A stretch of DNA of 64,000 bases from Lysobacteraceae bacterium NML03-0222 (GCA_002798195.1 NWQM01000017.1:66435-130434); one strand, 5' to 3'. Counted from the stretch's first letter, positions 54,122 to 63,864 are shown. A program made the numbers and translations. Notes: generated by a model not told the origin, from the sequence alone.

Positions 54122-54906
54122 GAGGCAGGCAGGACGGCAGCGATGCGTGCGCGTGCGGTTTCGGCGATGCGGCGACGACCTTCGGCTTCGGTGCTGCCGG
54201 GCAGGATGGGGTCGAGAAAAATCACATCGGCATCAATCATCGGGTTGCCCAAAAGCCGCAGGAAGTTCTGCATGAAATTCTCGCGCGGGGCGAAGGCGAC
54301 TTGGGTCTGTGCCATGCCATCACGGCCATAACGCAACGCCACCGGCTGCACCGGCACCGCGGCCTCTACCGCTGCGCTGAAGATGCGGGCATGGAATGGC
54401 CCCAACTCGCGCCCATTGCGGGTGCCGCCTTCAGGAAAAGCGCCGACCGAATAGCCGGTCTTGAGCCGCTCGCGCATCAATGCCAAGACATCACCCAAGG
54501 ATTTCTGGCTGCCACGCTGGTGAAAAATGGTTTCCGCCTTGGAGGCCATCCAGCCCACCAGCGGCCAGCTGGCGATTTCGCGCTTGGCGACAAAGCCCAT
54601 CATCCGCTGGCTGTGCAGCACCACGATGTCCACCCAACTGACATGATTGGCGACAAACAAGGTGGCACCGGGCAGTGGCGTGCCCACGCTGCGCACGCGG
54701 ATGCCAAATACCCGCATCAACCAGCGCGACCACCAGTTGATGGCGCGGTATTCCAGACGCATGCCGCGCACCTTGATATGCCGAACAGGCAGGGTGATGG
54801 TCAGCATGACCAGCGGCAGATTGACCAGGACATGCCAAAGCAAAAACGGTACCCGCCACAGATAGCGGCCTGTACGCAGCAGGGATGAATCAAGGTGTCT
54901 GGGCAT
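54118..54906 (-). CDS. plsC: 1-acyl-sn-glycerol-3-phosphate acyltransferase
   Basis: The 262-residue membrane-bound enzyme has an N-terminal hydrophobic segment (FLLWHVLVNLPLVMLTITL), the HX4D catalytic motif in NHVSWVD, and FPEGGTRNG for glycerol-3-phosphate binding. It adds the second acyl chain in phospholipid synthesis; a lyso-ornithine acyltransferase is an alternative for such PlsC-like proteins. The ATG at 54906 begins the recognisable part; the frame is open to 54975. Confidence 0.85.
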   Translation of the reverse strand: MPRHLDSSLLRTGRYLWRVPFLLWHVLVNLPLVMLTITLPVRHIKVRGMRLEYRAINWWSRWLMRVFGIRVRSVGTPLPGATLFVANHVSWVDIVVLHSQRMMGFVAKREIASWPLVGWMASKAETIFHQRGSQKSLGDVLALMRERLKTGYSVGAFPEGGTRNGRELGPFHARIFSAAVEAAVPVQPVALRYGRDGMAQTQVAFAPRENFMQNFLRLLGNPMIDADVIFLDPILPGSTEAEGRRRIAETARARIAAVLPAS

Positions 54907-55015
54907 TTGCGCACGATACCGGCAAGCGCGTTGCTGCGCTACAGCAGAAAGTCGGGTGAAGCGGCCGATGGGCAAGCATCGCGCATGGGATTGATGACAC
55001 TTTCATTGAAATCAG

Positions 55016-57142
55016 TCAGTTACGGCGCACATCCTCCACGCCCGGCAGGGCGGCGAGTTTGCTGATGAGTTGCGAGAGCTGGTCAAAATCACGTACCTGT
55101 ACCTGGATGGTCAGCCGGGTGCGACCATCGCGCGTATTGCTGTTGCCGTGGATATTGCCCACATGCAGGTTTTCCTGCGCGATGAGGTTGCTGACATCGC
55201 GCAGCAGGTAGCGCCGATCAATGGCGGTCATGGCGATTTCCACGCGCTGCCGGCTACCGGCATCCTCCCAGCTGACCGGCATCCAACGCGCCGGGTCGGC
55301 GGCGACCATGCGCTGCAATGCCGAGCAATTGGCGCGATGCATGGCAAGCCCGCGGCGCTTGCTGAGGTAACCAGCCACCGGCTCGCCGGGCACCGGCTGG
55401 CAGCAGCGGGCGATATGCACCAGCAGGTTATCCACGCCGGCGACTGACACGCCGGGGCGGGCGGCATCATCATCTGCCGTTTTGTGCATGATGAGGGCGG
55501 CCTGCGCTGGTTCGGTGGCGGCGGCTTGCGTGGCCTTGCGCGCCTCGCCCAGTGCGCGAACGACCTGATGCGGGCCGATTTCGCCCAGCGCCAGTTGTAT
55601 CCATAGGGCTTCTATCGAGCTGACATGAAAGCGCGGCAGGATGTCATCCAGCACTGCATCGGCTTGCCCCATGCGTTTCAATTCGCGCTCCAGAATTTCG
55701 CGTCCGGCCTGCTGGTTGCGTTCGCGGTCGAGTTTGCGGAACCAAGCACGCACTTTTTCGCGTGAGCGCGCGCTGACCAGAAAGCGGTTGCCGGGCAGCA
55801 GCCAGTCACGGCGTGGCTCGCTGACCTTGCCGGTCATGATTTCCACGCGCTGGCCGGTATTGAGCTTGTAATCCAGGGGTACGATGCGGCCATCGACTTT
55901 CGCACCGCGGCAACGGTGGCCGACTTCGGTATGCACGCGGTAGGCAAAGTCCAGGGGCGTGGCGCCCTGCGGCAGGTCGATGACTTCGCCCTTGGGCGAG
56001 AGCGCATAGATGCGGTCTTCGACCAGCTCATGGTCAAGCCCGGCTTGCAGGTCGGCGCCGCCTTCCTCATGACTGGCATCAAGCAATTTGCGCATCCATG
56101 CCACTTTGCGCTCCAGCGCCGCATCGCCTGCGCCGCCTTCTTTATAGCGCCAGTGTGCGGCCACCCCGAGCTCGGCATGGGCGTGCATTTCGCGGGTGCG
56201 GATTTGCACTTCCACTATTTTGCCGCCCGGCCCGACCACGCAGGTATGCAGCGAGCGGTAGTCGTTGGCTTTGGGACGGGCGATGTAGTCATCGAATTCA
56301 CCCGGCACCGGCAGCCAGCGCGCATGCACCAAACCCAGCACCGCATAGCACTGGGCGGTTTCATCCACCAATACGCGTACCGCACGCAGGTCGTACAAGC
56401 CTTCGAACGGCAAGTTTTTCTTCTGCATCTTTCGCCAGATGCTGTAGATATGCTTCGGTCGCCCTGCGACATCGGCCTGGATGCCGGCAGCCGCCACCGC
56501 CTCGCTCAGTTCGCGCCTGAACTGGGCAATGTAATCTTCGCGGTCACGGCGTTTGTCATCCAGCAGCCGGGCGATGCGGCGATAGGCATCCGGCTCCAGT
56601 ACGCGGAAGGCCAGGTCCTCCAGCTCCCACTTCAGCTGCCAGATGCCCAGACGATTGGCCAGCGGTGCATGGATATCACGGGTCAACTTCGCCAGCGCCA
56701 GTGCCTCATCGCTGCCTTCGGCCACGGCGTGGCGCAGCCTGGCCAAATGTCGTGCCAGCAAAATCGGCACCACGCGCAGGTCCTGGGTCATGGCCAGCAA
56801 CAGGCGGCGCAAGCCCTCCGGATCGCTGCCCTGACGCTGCTCGGCATGCAGAGCGCGCACCTGCTGCTCGGCGGCCAAACCTTCCAGTAATGCCGCCTCT
56901 CCCGCTTCCAGCGGCAAGGCTTTCAAGGTATCCGCTGTCAGACCTGCGGCATCGACAATCGCGGCCACCAGCATCTGCGCATCCGCGCCCAGTGTTGCCA
57001 AAAGCGCCAGCGTGTTTTCCAGCCATCGCCAGTCCGCGCCTTGCGGCAGCGTCGGCAAGCTGCGCTCAAGACGTTGTCGGTCGGTATCGCGCAAAACCGA
57101 TACAGCAGGCAGGGCAAGCACTTCATCAAGCATCAGGGGCAT
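55016..57142 (-). CDS. relA: GTP pyrophosphokinase RelA
   Basis: The 708-residue stringent-response enzyme has an HD-like N-terminal region without the His-Asp pair (ALLATLGADAQMLVAAIVDAAG), the synthetase domain (about 240-345: DVAGRPKHIYSIWRKMQKK, YDLRAVRVLV, EFDDYIARPKANDYRSLHT), a TGS domain (about 390-450: IYALSPKGEVIDLPQGATP) and a C-terminal ACT domain (about 630-706). Loss of the HD residues fits RelA, which only makes (p)ppGpp on stalled ribosomes. Divergent from the gene at 57207. Confidence 0.94.
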   Translation of the reverse strand: MPLMLDEVLALPAVSVLRDTDRQRLERSLPTLPQGADWRWLENTLALLATLGADAQMLVAAIVDAAGLTADTLKALPLEAGEAALLEGLAAEQQVRALHAEQRQGSDPEGLRRLLLAMTQDLRVVPILLARHLARLRHAVAEGSDEALALAKLTRDIHAPLANRLGIWQLKWELEDLAFRVLEPDAYRRIARLLDDKRRDREDYIAQFRRELSEAVAAAGIQADVAGRPKHIYSIWRKMQKKNLPFEGLYDLRAVRVLVDETAQCYAVLGLVHARWLPVPGEFDDYIARPKANDYRSLHTCVVGPGGKIVEVQIRTREMHAHAELGVAAHWRYKEGGAGDAALERKVAWMRKLLDASHEEGGADLQAGLDHELVEDRIYALSPKGEVIDLPQGATPLDFAYRVHTEVGHRCRGAKVDGRIVPLDYKLNTGQRVEIMTGKVSEPRRDWLLPGNRFLVSARSREKVRAWFRKLDRERNQQAGREILERELKRMGQADAVLDDILPRFHVSSIEALWIQLALGEIGPHQVVRALGEARKATQAAATEPAQAALIMHKTADDDAARPGVSVAGVDNLLVHIARCCQPVPGEPVAGYLSKRRGLAMHRANCSALQRMVAADPARWMPVSWEDAGSRQRVEIAMTAIDRRYLLRDVSNLIAQENLHVGNIHGNSNTRDGRTRLTIQVQVRDFDQLSQLISKLAALPGVEDVRRN

Positions 57143-57206
57143 GGCGGCATCTGCTGGACTCTCACTTGCGACTACACTAGCGGCAACTTACGCAATTGGA
57201 AGCCCC

Positions 57207-57698
57207 ATGAAGCCAATCCGTCATTGTCTTTTCCTGGCAGTCATGTTGTTTGCGCTGCCTTTGCAGGCGCAGGAATTCGAGCCGATTGAAAAACGCATGA
57301 GTGCCGAGGCGTTCAAGGCCGCCGGTCTGGACAAGTTGAGCGCAGCAGAGCTTGCCAACCTCAACACCTGGTTGAGCCACAACGCGCTGGGTGAGGCTGC
57401 GCTGGAAGCGGCGCGTGAACAAGGCCGACAGGAAGTGGTGCGCAAAAACCGCGGCTTTTTTGATTTTGGCTCCAGCGAGCCTATCGTCAGCCGTTTGCAA
57501 GGCGAGTTCCGCGGCTTTGCCCGCAACCGCGAATACACCCTGGAAAACGGTCAAGTGTGGCAGCAAACCGACGATGCCACCCTGTATGGGGTGCGCGCAC
57601 AAAACCCGGAAGTGCGTATCCGCCCCGGTGCGCTTGGTGCCTGGTGGCTGCGGGTGGGCAATAACGCCGTGCAAGCCAAGGTCAAACGCATCAAGTAA
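57207..57698 (+). CDS. Small exported protein of unknown function
   Basis: The 163-residue protein has a signal peptide (FLAVMLFALPLQAQ) and a helical region with KRMSAEAFKAAGLDKLSAAE and ANLNTWLSHN, a pattern I associate with conserved proteins of Xanthomonadales. A beta-rich part follows (GFFDFGSSEPIVSRLQGEF, NGQVWQQTDDATLYG) and ends in VQAKVKRIK. The ATG at 57207 starts the signal peptide; the frame is open to 57012, inside relA. Confidence 0.7.
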   Translation: MKPIRHCLFLAVMLFALPLQAQEFEPIEKRMSAEAFKAAGLDKLSAAELANLNTWLSHNALGEAALEAAREQGRQEVVRKNRGFFDFGSSEPIVSRLQGEFRGFARNREYTLENGQVWQQTDDATLYGVRAQNPEVRIRPGALGAWWLRVGNNAVQAKVKRIK

Positions 57699-57714
57699 GC
57701 AAGACTGCAGCAGT

Positions 57715-57754
57715 CCCCGGATATTTGCGCAAGTGCTCGCGCCAATATCCGGGG
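57715..57754. terminator. Long hairpin between convergent genes
   Basis: CCCCGGATATT pairs with AATATCCGGGG, with additional inner pairing, between the exported-protein gene and hemF. There is no T-run; it probably acts as a bidirectional stop. Confidence 0.5.
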
Positions 57755-57765
57755 GAAGCAGCAGC

Positions 57766-58686
57766 TCAGCGCTGGAGCCAGTCTTGCGGCTTTAGATAGT
57801 GCTGGAGCCGGGCTTCGGCACTGTCGGCTTCAGGCTGATAGCCGTATTCCCAGCGCGCCAGCGGCGGCATGCTCATCAGGATGGACTCGGTGCGGCCACC
57901 CGATTGCAGGCCAAAATGCGTGCCCCGGTCGAACACCAGATTGAACTCGACATAGCGGCCACGACGATATAGCTGGAATTGCCGCTCGCGCTCACCATAG
58001 GGGGTGTCCTTGCGGCGTTCGACGATGGGCAAGTAAGCATCCAGAAAGCCATCGCCGACCGCGCGCAGATAGGCAAAATCGCGCTCGAAGTCTTCGTCCA
58101 AATCGTCAAAGAACAGCCCGCCTACGCCGCGCGTTTCACCACGGTGCTTGAGGAAGAAATACTCATCACACCACTTTTTGTGCGCCTGATAGCGCGCCTG
58201 GCCGCCGAAGGCTTCACATAAATCACGTGCGGTCTGGTGCCAGTGCCGGATGTCCTCGTCAAACGGATAGAACGGAGTCAGGTCGAAGCCGCCACCAAAC
58301 CATGCCGCGACCACTTCGCCGTCTTTTTCGGCACAAAAATGGCGCACATTGGCATGGGTGGTGGGCAGGTAGGGGTTTAGCGGGTGGAATACCAGTGAAA
58401 CCCCGACCGCGCGCCAGGCAGCGCCGACCAGTTCCGGGCGGGCGGCGGTGGCCGAAGGCGGCAGCGCGGTGCCAGAAACATCGGAGAAACCAATCCCGGC
58501 CTGCTCGAACACCGCGCCATCGCGCAGCACCCGGGTACGCCCGCCACCGCCCAGCAACAGCCCGTTGGGCTCGCGCGTCCAGACATCCTGATGAAACTTT
58601 GCCTTGCCGTCGGCCTGCTCAATGGCGGCACAGATGCGATCCTGAAGGCCGGTCAGGTAATCGCGCACGCGGTTGAAGTTTTCCAT
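57766..58686 (-). CDS. hemF: Coproporphyrinogen-III oxidase, oxygen-dependent
   Basis: The 306-residue enzyme (EC 1.3.3.3) oxidatively decarboxylates coproporphyrinogen III in heme synthesis. Blocks seen: VSLVFHPLNPYLPTTHANVR, AAWFGGGFDLTPFYPFDEDI, HRGETRGVGGLFFDDLDED and YVEFNLVFDRGTHFGLQSGG. It is not near hemH, which is 20 kb away. Confidence 0.97.
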   Translation of the reverse strand: MENFNRVRDYLTGLQDRICAAIEQADGKAKFHQDVWTREPNGLLLGGGGRTRVLRDGAVFEQAGIGFSDVSGTALPPSATAARPELVGAAWRAVGVSLVFHPLNPYLPTTHANVRHFCAEKDGEVVAAWFGGGFDLTPFYPFDEDIRHWHQTARDLCEAFGGQARYQAHKKWCDEYFFLKHRGETRGVGGLFFDDLDEDFERDFAYLRAVGDGFLDAYLPIVERRKDTPYGERERQFQLYRRGRYVEFNLVFDRGTHFGLQSGGRTESILMSMPPLARWEYGYQPEADSAEARLQHYLKPQDWLQR

Positions 58687-58729
58687 GCTGCCATTTTAGA
58701 GGTTTGGCGTGGGCTTGATTACTGTATCT

Positions 58730-58746
58730 CCAAGAAAAATTCTTGG
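58730..58746. promoter_or_regulatory. Palindrome upstream of the RDD gene
   Basis: CCAAGAA-AAA-TTCTTGG lies in the divergent hemF/RDD intergenic region, 44 bases from hemF and 69 bases before the RDD start. It could be an operator; no second copy was noticed. Confidence 0.35.
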
Positions 58747-58815
58747 TTTCATGATTTTTTTGGGCATGAGGGAGTTTTATACTGCTTCGCCATTTTATTC
58801 ACAGAGGAAGAAGTG

Positions 58816-59229
58816 ATGAGCTATGCAGATTTCTGGAAAAGAGTTGTGGCTCTCCTTATCGATACGGTTTTGTTGGGGATAGTCGGCTTTGTGATTGGTT
58901 TGATCCTTGGCCTTTTCTTGGCTCTGCTTGGTGCAAGTGAAGTTGTGGCAGGCCTGCTGGGAAATGTGCTCGGGTTAATTGTCGGCTGGCTGTATTTTGC
59001 CCTGATGGAGAGTTCTCCTTATCAGGGAACTGTCGGCAAGATCGCTCTGGGTATCAAGGTAACGGATCTTGACGGCAACCGGATTGGCTTTGGACGCGCC
59101 ACGGGGCGGCATTTCAGCAAGATTCTGTCCGGCTTGATTCTCTGTGTTGGCTACATCATGGCAGCCTTCACGGACAAGAAGCAGGGGCTGCACGATATGC
59201 TGGCAAACACCCTGGTGGTTGATAAGTAA
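58816..59229 (+). CDS. RDD-family membrane protein, small
   Basis: The 137-residue protein has the RDD plan: FWKRVVALLIDTVLLGIVGF with Arg/Asp in the first helix, a glycine-rich second helix, the Y-QGTVGKIALGIKVTDLDG loop after it, GRATGRHFSKIL and a final helix, ending in HDMLANTLVVDK. GAGGAAG precedes the ATG. It differs from the RDD protein in the tat operon in length and is less GC-rich than its neighbours. Confidence 0.85.
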   Translation: MSYADFWKRVVALLIDTVLLGIVGFVIGLILGLFLALLGASEVVAGLLGNVLGLIVGWLYFALMESSPYQGTVGKIALGIKVTDLDGNRIGFGRATGRHFSKILSGLILCVGYIMAAFTDKKQGLHDMLANTLVVDK

Positions 59230-59254
59230 TCATTGCACCAGGATATGTCCTTGA

Positions 59255-59284
59255 AAAACCGCCACATTTATGTGGCGGTTTTTT
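59255..59284. terminator. Rho-independent terminator after the RDD gene
   Basis: AAAACCGCCACA pairs with TGTGGCGGTTTT (loop TTTA) and continues into a T-run on both strands, so it can stop the RDD gene on the plus strand and oleC on the minus strand. Confidence 0.85.
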
Positions 59285-59338
59285 GTGGCTGGGCAGAAGC
59301 ACAGTTATGGTATTGCTGAGCCTGATGGAATAATGCAG

Positions 59339-61069
59339 TCAACTGGATGAAAGCTGTTGCTTTGCCCATTGACCGAGTTTTTCCCGGCCAATCTTGGCGT
59401 TGTGGCGGATATCCACCGGGAACTTGCCGGGATGGTGCAGGAAATGGCGGATATGAGCGGTATGGACATGGCCTTCAGCGATTTTTTGCAGTTCTTCGCG
59501 GATGCGCGGCCATTGGCTGGTGGCTATATCCGCACGCAGCTCCACGCACAGGCAGGCGGCATGGCCGGCAGGTGTATCGGCCTGTTGGCGCAGCTGCCCG
59601 GCATCCCCTTGGCTCAGTTCCAGCTTGCCCGGTTGCGCTTGGGCGGGCACGGCCACCAAGGCGGTACGTGCCACGTCCGGGTGGGCATTGAAGATGGGCT
59701 CAATCTGTTCGGTGCATAGCGTGCTGCCTGTGGCCAATACCACGCGCTGCGATTTGCGTCCGCAGAACCAGAGGCGGCCTTCGCCATCGAAATACCCCAA
59801 ATCACCCATGCGGTGCACGATGCGGGTGCTGCCATCGGTCAGGGTTTCGTGGATTTTGGCCAGCCGGGTTTGTGCATCGCGGTTGAAATAGGCATCGGTG
59901 GCGACCGGGCCTGCCACGGTGATTTCTCCCACCACGCCTTGCGGGACTTCTTGCACATCGCGCCAGTCGGGTATGGCTTCATCGCTGATGGCGATGATGC
60001 GCACTTGATTGCCCGGTACCGGGTGACCGACGCAGGTGCCGGCGCCCGCTTCGGTGCGCTCACGCAAGGTGATGAGCTCGCGGCCTTCAATCACCGCTAC
60101 CGGCAGGCATTCGGTGGCGCCATAGGGTGTCCAGAGCTGCCCGCCTTCGGGCATCAGCTGCAACAGTTTGGCGACCACATCCGGTGGCACTGGGGCACCG
60201 GCGCTGGTGGCACGCATCACGCCGGGCAATGGCGCGCCATGTTCGGCCAGCACACGCATCAGGGCGGGTGAGCCAAACATCTGGCTGACGTCAAAGCGGC
60301 GGATGGCCGCATGCAGCTTGCGCGGGTCGGCCTGGGCGGGGCGGGTCGGATCCATATCCGGGATGATCGAGGTCAGCCCCAGCGCCGGTGCAAACAGGGC
60401 AAATGGCGGAAAGGTAGGCAGGTCAACGCCGCCCGGCTCGATGCCAAAGGCCTGGCGCAGCATGTCGATTTGCGCCAGAAAATGCCGGTGCCGATACACC
60501 ACGCCCTTGGGCACGCCGGTAGAGCCGCTGGTGAACAAGATGGCGGCGATGTCATCGGTGTTGGTTGCACCAAAATCCACCGGATTGGCTTTGCCGTCAC
60601 TTTCGATGGTGGTCAGCGTGGTGTCGGCAAACCAGGCGCTGCGGCCGGTGGTGATGCGATATTTCACCCCGCGCGCCCAGCCCAGCACCAGACGCGCGAG
60701 CATGGCCAGCGGGATGCCGATGAATGCATCGGGTTTGGCTTCTGCCAGACATTGTCTGAGCGCACGTTTGTCGATGCCCGGGTCCACCAGTACCGGCACT
60801 GCACCAAGACGAAACAGGGCAAACATCGCCAGGAAAAATTCCGGGGTGGGACGCACCATCACCACGCAGCGCATGCCGCGGCGAAGCCCTAGCCGGTGCA
60901 GGCCGGCGGCGATGTCGGTACTGCGGCTATCGAGCTCGCCAGTGGTCAGGGCAATCGGATAGTCGCCTCTCTTGCCGGGGCAGCGCATGGCGATGCGTTC
61001 GGGGGCTTGCTGTGCGCGCTGGCGCAGGGTGTCGGCGATATTGGTGAAGCCGGAATCTTGCATATTCAT
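59339..61069 (-). CDS. oleC: Fatty-acid-CoA-ligase-like enzyme, OleC type (beta-lactone synthetase)
   Basis: The 576-residue ANL-superfamily enzyme has the AMP-binding P-loop LFTSGSTGVPKGVVYRH and WTPYGATECLP, then the GDLGYFDGEGRLWFCGRKSQ block. FALFRLGAVPVLVDPGIDKR is the OleC variant of this family, which forms beta-lactones from beta-hydroxy acids in long-chain olefin synthesis. oleA, oleB and oleD are not adjacent in the window, so function rests on family resemblance only. Confidence 0.8.
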   Translation of the reverse strand: MNMQDSGFTNIADTLRQRAQQAPERIAMRCPGKRGDYPIALTTGELDSRSTDIAAGLHRLGLRRGMRCVVMVRPTPEFFLAMFALFRLGAVPVLVDPGIDKRALRQCLAEAKPDAFIGIPLAMLARLVLGWARGVKYRITTGRSAWFADTTLTTIESDGKANPVDFGATNTDDIAAILFTSGSTGVPKGVVYRHRHFLAQIDMLRQAFGIEPGGVDLPTFPPFALFAPALGLTSIIPDMDPTRPAQADPRKLHAAIRRFDVSQMFGSPALMRVLAEHGAPLPGVMRATSAGAPVPPDVVAKLLQLMPEGGQLWTPYGATECLPVAVIEGRELITLRERTEAGAGTCVGHPVPGNQVRIIAISDEAIPDWRDVQEVPQGVVGEITVAGPVATDAYFNRDAQTRLAKIHETLTDGSTRIVHRMGDLGYFDGEGRLWFCGRKSQRVVLATGSTLCTEQIEPIFNAHPDVARTALVAVPAQAQPGKLELSQGDAGQLRQQADTPAGHAACLCVELRADIATSQWPRIREELQKIAEGHVHTAHIRHFLHHPGKFPVDIRHNAKIGREKLGQWAKQQLSSS

Positions 61070-61122
61070 GCGGCTATTGTCGCAACCCTTGCGTTGTTCT
61101 GCCCGATTCGCACAATGCGCGC

Positions 61123-61497
61123 ATGACGATGACCTCCACTTTTACTCATCCTTGCCTGACTTGTGGCGCCTGCTGCGCGCATTACCGCGTCGGCATGCAC
61201 TGGTCGGAAACCGAGCCGGAACTGGGCGGGCGGGTGCCGGTAGAGCTGACCGAATCATTGCGCCTGCACGAGCGCGCCATGCGTGGCACGTGCAGCAATA
61301 CGCCACGCTGCATTGCGCTGGATGCCGAGATTGGCCGTTATTCACGCTGCACCATCCATCCGCAGCGCCCCAGTGCCTGCGAAGCGTTGCCGGCCTCCTG
61401 GGAGTTTGGTGCACCCAGTCGTCAATGCGATATCGCCCGTGCGGCATACGGCCTGCCGGTTTTGACGGCTGAAGACTGGCCGCCGTCCGCTCAATAG
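61123..61497 (+). CDS. YkgJ-family cysteine cluster protein
   Basis: The 124-residue protein has the zinc/iron-chelating cysteine set CLTCGACCAHYRV near the N-terminus, CSNTPRCIAL in the middle and CTIHPQRPSACEALPASW, which define the YkgJ family (PF03692). Function unknown. Its last bases overlap the convergent rhomboid gene. Confidence 0.9.
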   Translation: MTMTSTFTHPCLTCGACCAHYRVGMHWSETEPELGGRVPVELTESLRLHERAMRGTCSNTPRCIALDAEIGRYSRCTIHPQRPSACEALPASWEFGAPSRQCDIARAAYGLPVLTAEDWPPSAQ

Positions 61498-62171
61498 CCA
61501 GCACGTTTGCGCATTCGCTTGGCGATGGCGCTGCGCGAAAGCAGGGCGTAGAGGCCGCCAAAGACGAAGCCGGCCAGATGCGCGACCCAGGCTACTTGTC
61601 CGTAGCTGGGGCCGATATAGGCAAAGATGGCCTGCAGTAGCACCCACAGGCCAATCAATACCGTGGCCGGTGCACGGACAAATTCCAGAAACAAACCCAG
61701 CGGCACGACAACGCCCAGGCGCGCGCGTGGGAATAGCATCAGCCATGCGCCCAGTGTTGCCGAGACCGCGCCACTGGCGCCAATCAGTACATTGCCATGT
61801 ACCAGCGAAATGCCGGCGGCAAGATTGGCAGCTGCGCCGCCCAGCAGAAACAGCCCGAGAAAGCGCCAGGCGCCCATCATCCGCTCTGCGGGCAGGCCAA
61901 AAATCATCAGGAACACCAAGTTGCCAATCAGATGCGCCCAGTCGCTGTGCAGAAACAGCGCGGTGAACAATTTCAACCACTGGCTGGGGGAAGGCCAGTC
62001 CTGTCCCAGATTCAGCGGGATGCCGACCGTACCCCAGTCCAGCAGCCATTCGAGCTGCGCGCCCTTGGGCAAGCTGAGCGTCCAGACAAAGCTGCCGCAC
62101 ATCAGCAATACCAGCAGAGGGGTGACCCAGAGGGTTTGATGACGCTTGCGTGGCGGGATGGCAACAAACAC
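61491..62171 (-). CDS. Rhomboid-family intramembrane serine protease
   Basis: The 226-residue protein has six hydrophobic helices and the rhomboid dyad: Ser in GASGAVSATLG and His in AWVAHLAGFVFGG. HSDWAHLIGNLVFLMIFG is the typical second-helix block. A GTG at 62171 is used as the start. Rhomboids cut membrane-spanning substrates. It overlaps the YkgJ gene end by seven bases and is divergent from fadL. Confidence 0.9.
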   Translation of the reverse strand: MFVAIPPRKRHQTLWVTPLLVLLMCGSFVWTLSLPKGAQLEWLLDWGTVGIPLNLGQDWPSPSQWLKLFTALFLHSDWAHLIGNLVFLMIFGLPAERMMGAWRFLGLFLLGGAAANLAAGISLVHGNVLIGASGAVSATLGAWLMLFPRARLGVVVPLGLFLEFVRAPATVLIGLWVLLQAIFAYIGPSYGQVAWVAHLAGFVFGGLYALLSRSAIAKRMRKRAGY

Positions 62172-62323
62172 GGGAATTTCCGTTGCAAACAGGGTGACCG
62201 GCCGGCTTACGTTGCACTGCCAGATGTTAGCCCAAGGTTAATGCCAGTATAGTAAGGGATGGCGTACGGCAAGCCTTTATGCCAGCCTGTAAGCAAATAT
62301 CGAGAAATCTTAGGAGAAAATCC

Positions 62324-63745
62324 ATGCAGCGTTGTTCCACTCAAGCCCGGCTGTCTGCGCTGGCCGTTGCCGTTATCGGCATTCTGGCCGTCGGTAGCGC
62401 CGCCGCCTCGGGCTTCCAAGTGCGCGAAACCAGCGCCAAAGTCGGTGGCCGTGCCTATTCTGGCACCGCAGTCGCCAGCAACGATACCTCGGTGGTGGCG
62501 GCCAATCCGGCGGCCATGGTCAATACCGATGGCGTGGTGATTCAGGGCAGTGTCGGTGTGATTGACCTCAAGGCCGACTTTGTTGGCAGTGGCGCAACTG
62601 CGCTCGGCACGGCCATCAGCGGCGGCAATGGCGGTGACCCCGGCAGCCCCAAGCCGGTGCCTTCGTTGGGCGTCATCGTGCCGATGCAGGGAGCTCTGGA
62701 AGGCCTGACCTTGGGCGCCAGCATCACTGCGCCGTTTGGCTCGGGTACCGAATATGAAAACGGCTGGGTGGGGCGCTACAACGCCACCGAAACCAGCCTG
62801 AAGATGGCCGACCTCACCCTGTCGGCTGCGGTGCAAGTGACCCCGGCATTTTCCGCAGGTATTGGCGTGGTGTTCGAGCGCGCTGAAGTCACCCTGGGCA
62901 AGGACATCCCGCTGGGCGTGATGTTGGCCGCCGGCCTCAAGAATCCGGCTCTGGCCGCCACCCCGGACGGCAATGTCACGGTTGAAGCGGGCAATAACGC
63001 CTTTGGCTGGGTGGCGGGCTTCCAGTTCCGCCCGAATGACAAGTTCGCCATCGGCTATTCGCACCGCTCCGAGCTCAAGCACGACTTCAAGGGCGAAGCC
63101 GTGTTCACCACGCCGGCCGCGTTCCAGGCCATGCAGCCGGGCTTTGTCGCAATGGCGCAGAACCCTGGCGCACCACTGAATGCGGCGCAGCGCCAGCAGT
63201 TGATGGTGCTGGGCAAGGGCTTTGTCAACACCACCGGCAGCGCACGCTTGGTAACCCCGACCCTGGACACCTTGAGCGTGATGGTCGGTGTGGGTGAGCG
63301 CGTCAAGCTGTATGCCGATGCCCAGCGCACCGGCTGGAGCAGCCTGCCGAATGTGCATATCGAGTTCGGCAACCCGTTCCAGCCGGCCAGTCAGGAAGAC
63401 TTTCACTGGAAGGACACCATGTTCTATTCGCTGGGGGCGGAATTCCAGTTGAACGATGCGTTCACCCTGCGCGGTGGTATCGCCCATGATGAGTCGCCAA
63501 CCAACAATATCGACCGCACTCCGCGTCTGCCCGACAACAACCGCAACCTGTATTCGTTGGGGATGAGCTGGCAGATGACCGAAAAGCTGTCGCTGGATGG
63601 CTCGCTCACCTGGGTAAGCATCAAGGACTCCACTACCCACCTGCCAATCAACCCGAACCCGCCGCAAAGCCGCTATACCAGCCTCAATGGCAAGTACAAC
63701 GGCCACGCCACCGTGGTTGGCTTGGGGCTGACCTACAAGCTCTGA
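62324..63745 (+). CDS. fadL: Outer-membrane transport protein, FadL/OmpP1/TodX family
   Basis: The 473-residue protein has a signal peptide (ALAVAVIGILAVGSAAA), then the FadL N-terminal hatch region SGFQVRE...SNDTSVVAANPAAM with the NPA motif, and the 14-stranded barrel ending in VVGLGLTYKL. It takes up long-chain fatty acids or other hydrophobic compounds. TAGGAG precedes the ATG at 62324. A terminator follows at 63767. Confidence 0.9.
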   Translation: MQRCSTQARLSALAVAVIGILAVGSAAASGFQVRETSAKVGGRAYSGTAVASNDTSVVAANPAAMVNTDGVVIQGSVGVIDLKADFVGSGATALGTAISGGNGGDPGSPKPVPSLGVIVPMQGALEGLTLGASITAPFGSGTEYENGWVGRYNATETSLKMADLTLSAAVQVTPAFSAGIGVVFERAEVTLGKDIPLGVMLAAGLKNPALAATPDGNVTVEAGNNAFGWVAGFQFRPNDKFAIGYSHRSELKHDFKGEAVFTTPAAFQAMQPGFVAMAQNPGAPLNAAQRQQLMVLGKGFVNTTGSARLVTPTLDTLSVMVGVGERVKLYADAQRTGWSSLPNVHIEFGNPFQPASQEDFHWKDTMFYSLGAEFQLNDAFTLRGGIAHDESPTNNIDRTPRLPDNNRNLYSLGMSWQMTEKLSLDGSLTWVSIKDSTTHLPINPNPPQSRYTSLNGKYNGHATVVGLGLTYKL

Positions 63746-63766
63746 TGTTCTGGTGTTGAGTGACAA

Positions 63767-63792
63767 GAAACCCCGGCTTTTGCCGGGGTTTC
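63767..63792 (+). terminator. Rho-independent terminator after fadL
   Basis: GAAACCCCGGC pairs with GCCGGGGTTTC (loop TTTT), 21 bases after the fadL stop. Confidence 0.85.
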
Positions 63793-63810
63793 TTCGTGAG
63801 GGGGGCTGGC

Positions 63811-63864
63811 TTAGTGGTGGTGGCCGTGGCCGTCGGCATGTTCGGGTAGCAGCCGTAGCCTTCC
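63811..63864 (-). pseudogene. Histidine-rich C-terminal remnant of a disrupted gene
   Basis: The minus-strand frame ends in LLPEHADGHGHHH and a stop. It is closed upstream by a TGA that lies at the IS element's edge. The His-rich end suggests the tail of a metal-handling protein cut by the IS insertion; only about 17 codons remain, so the parent gene cannot be named. Confidence 0.35.
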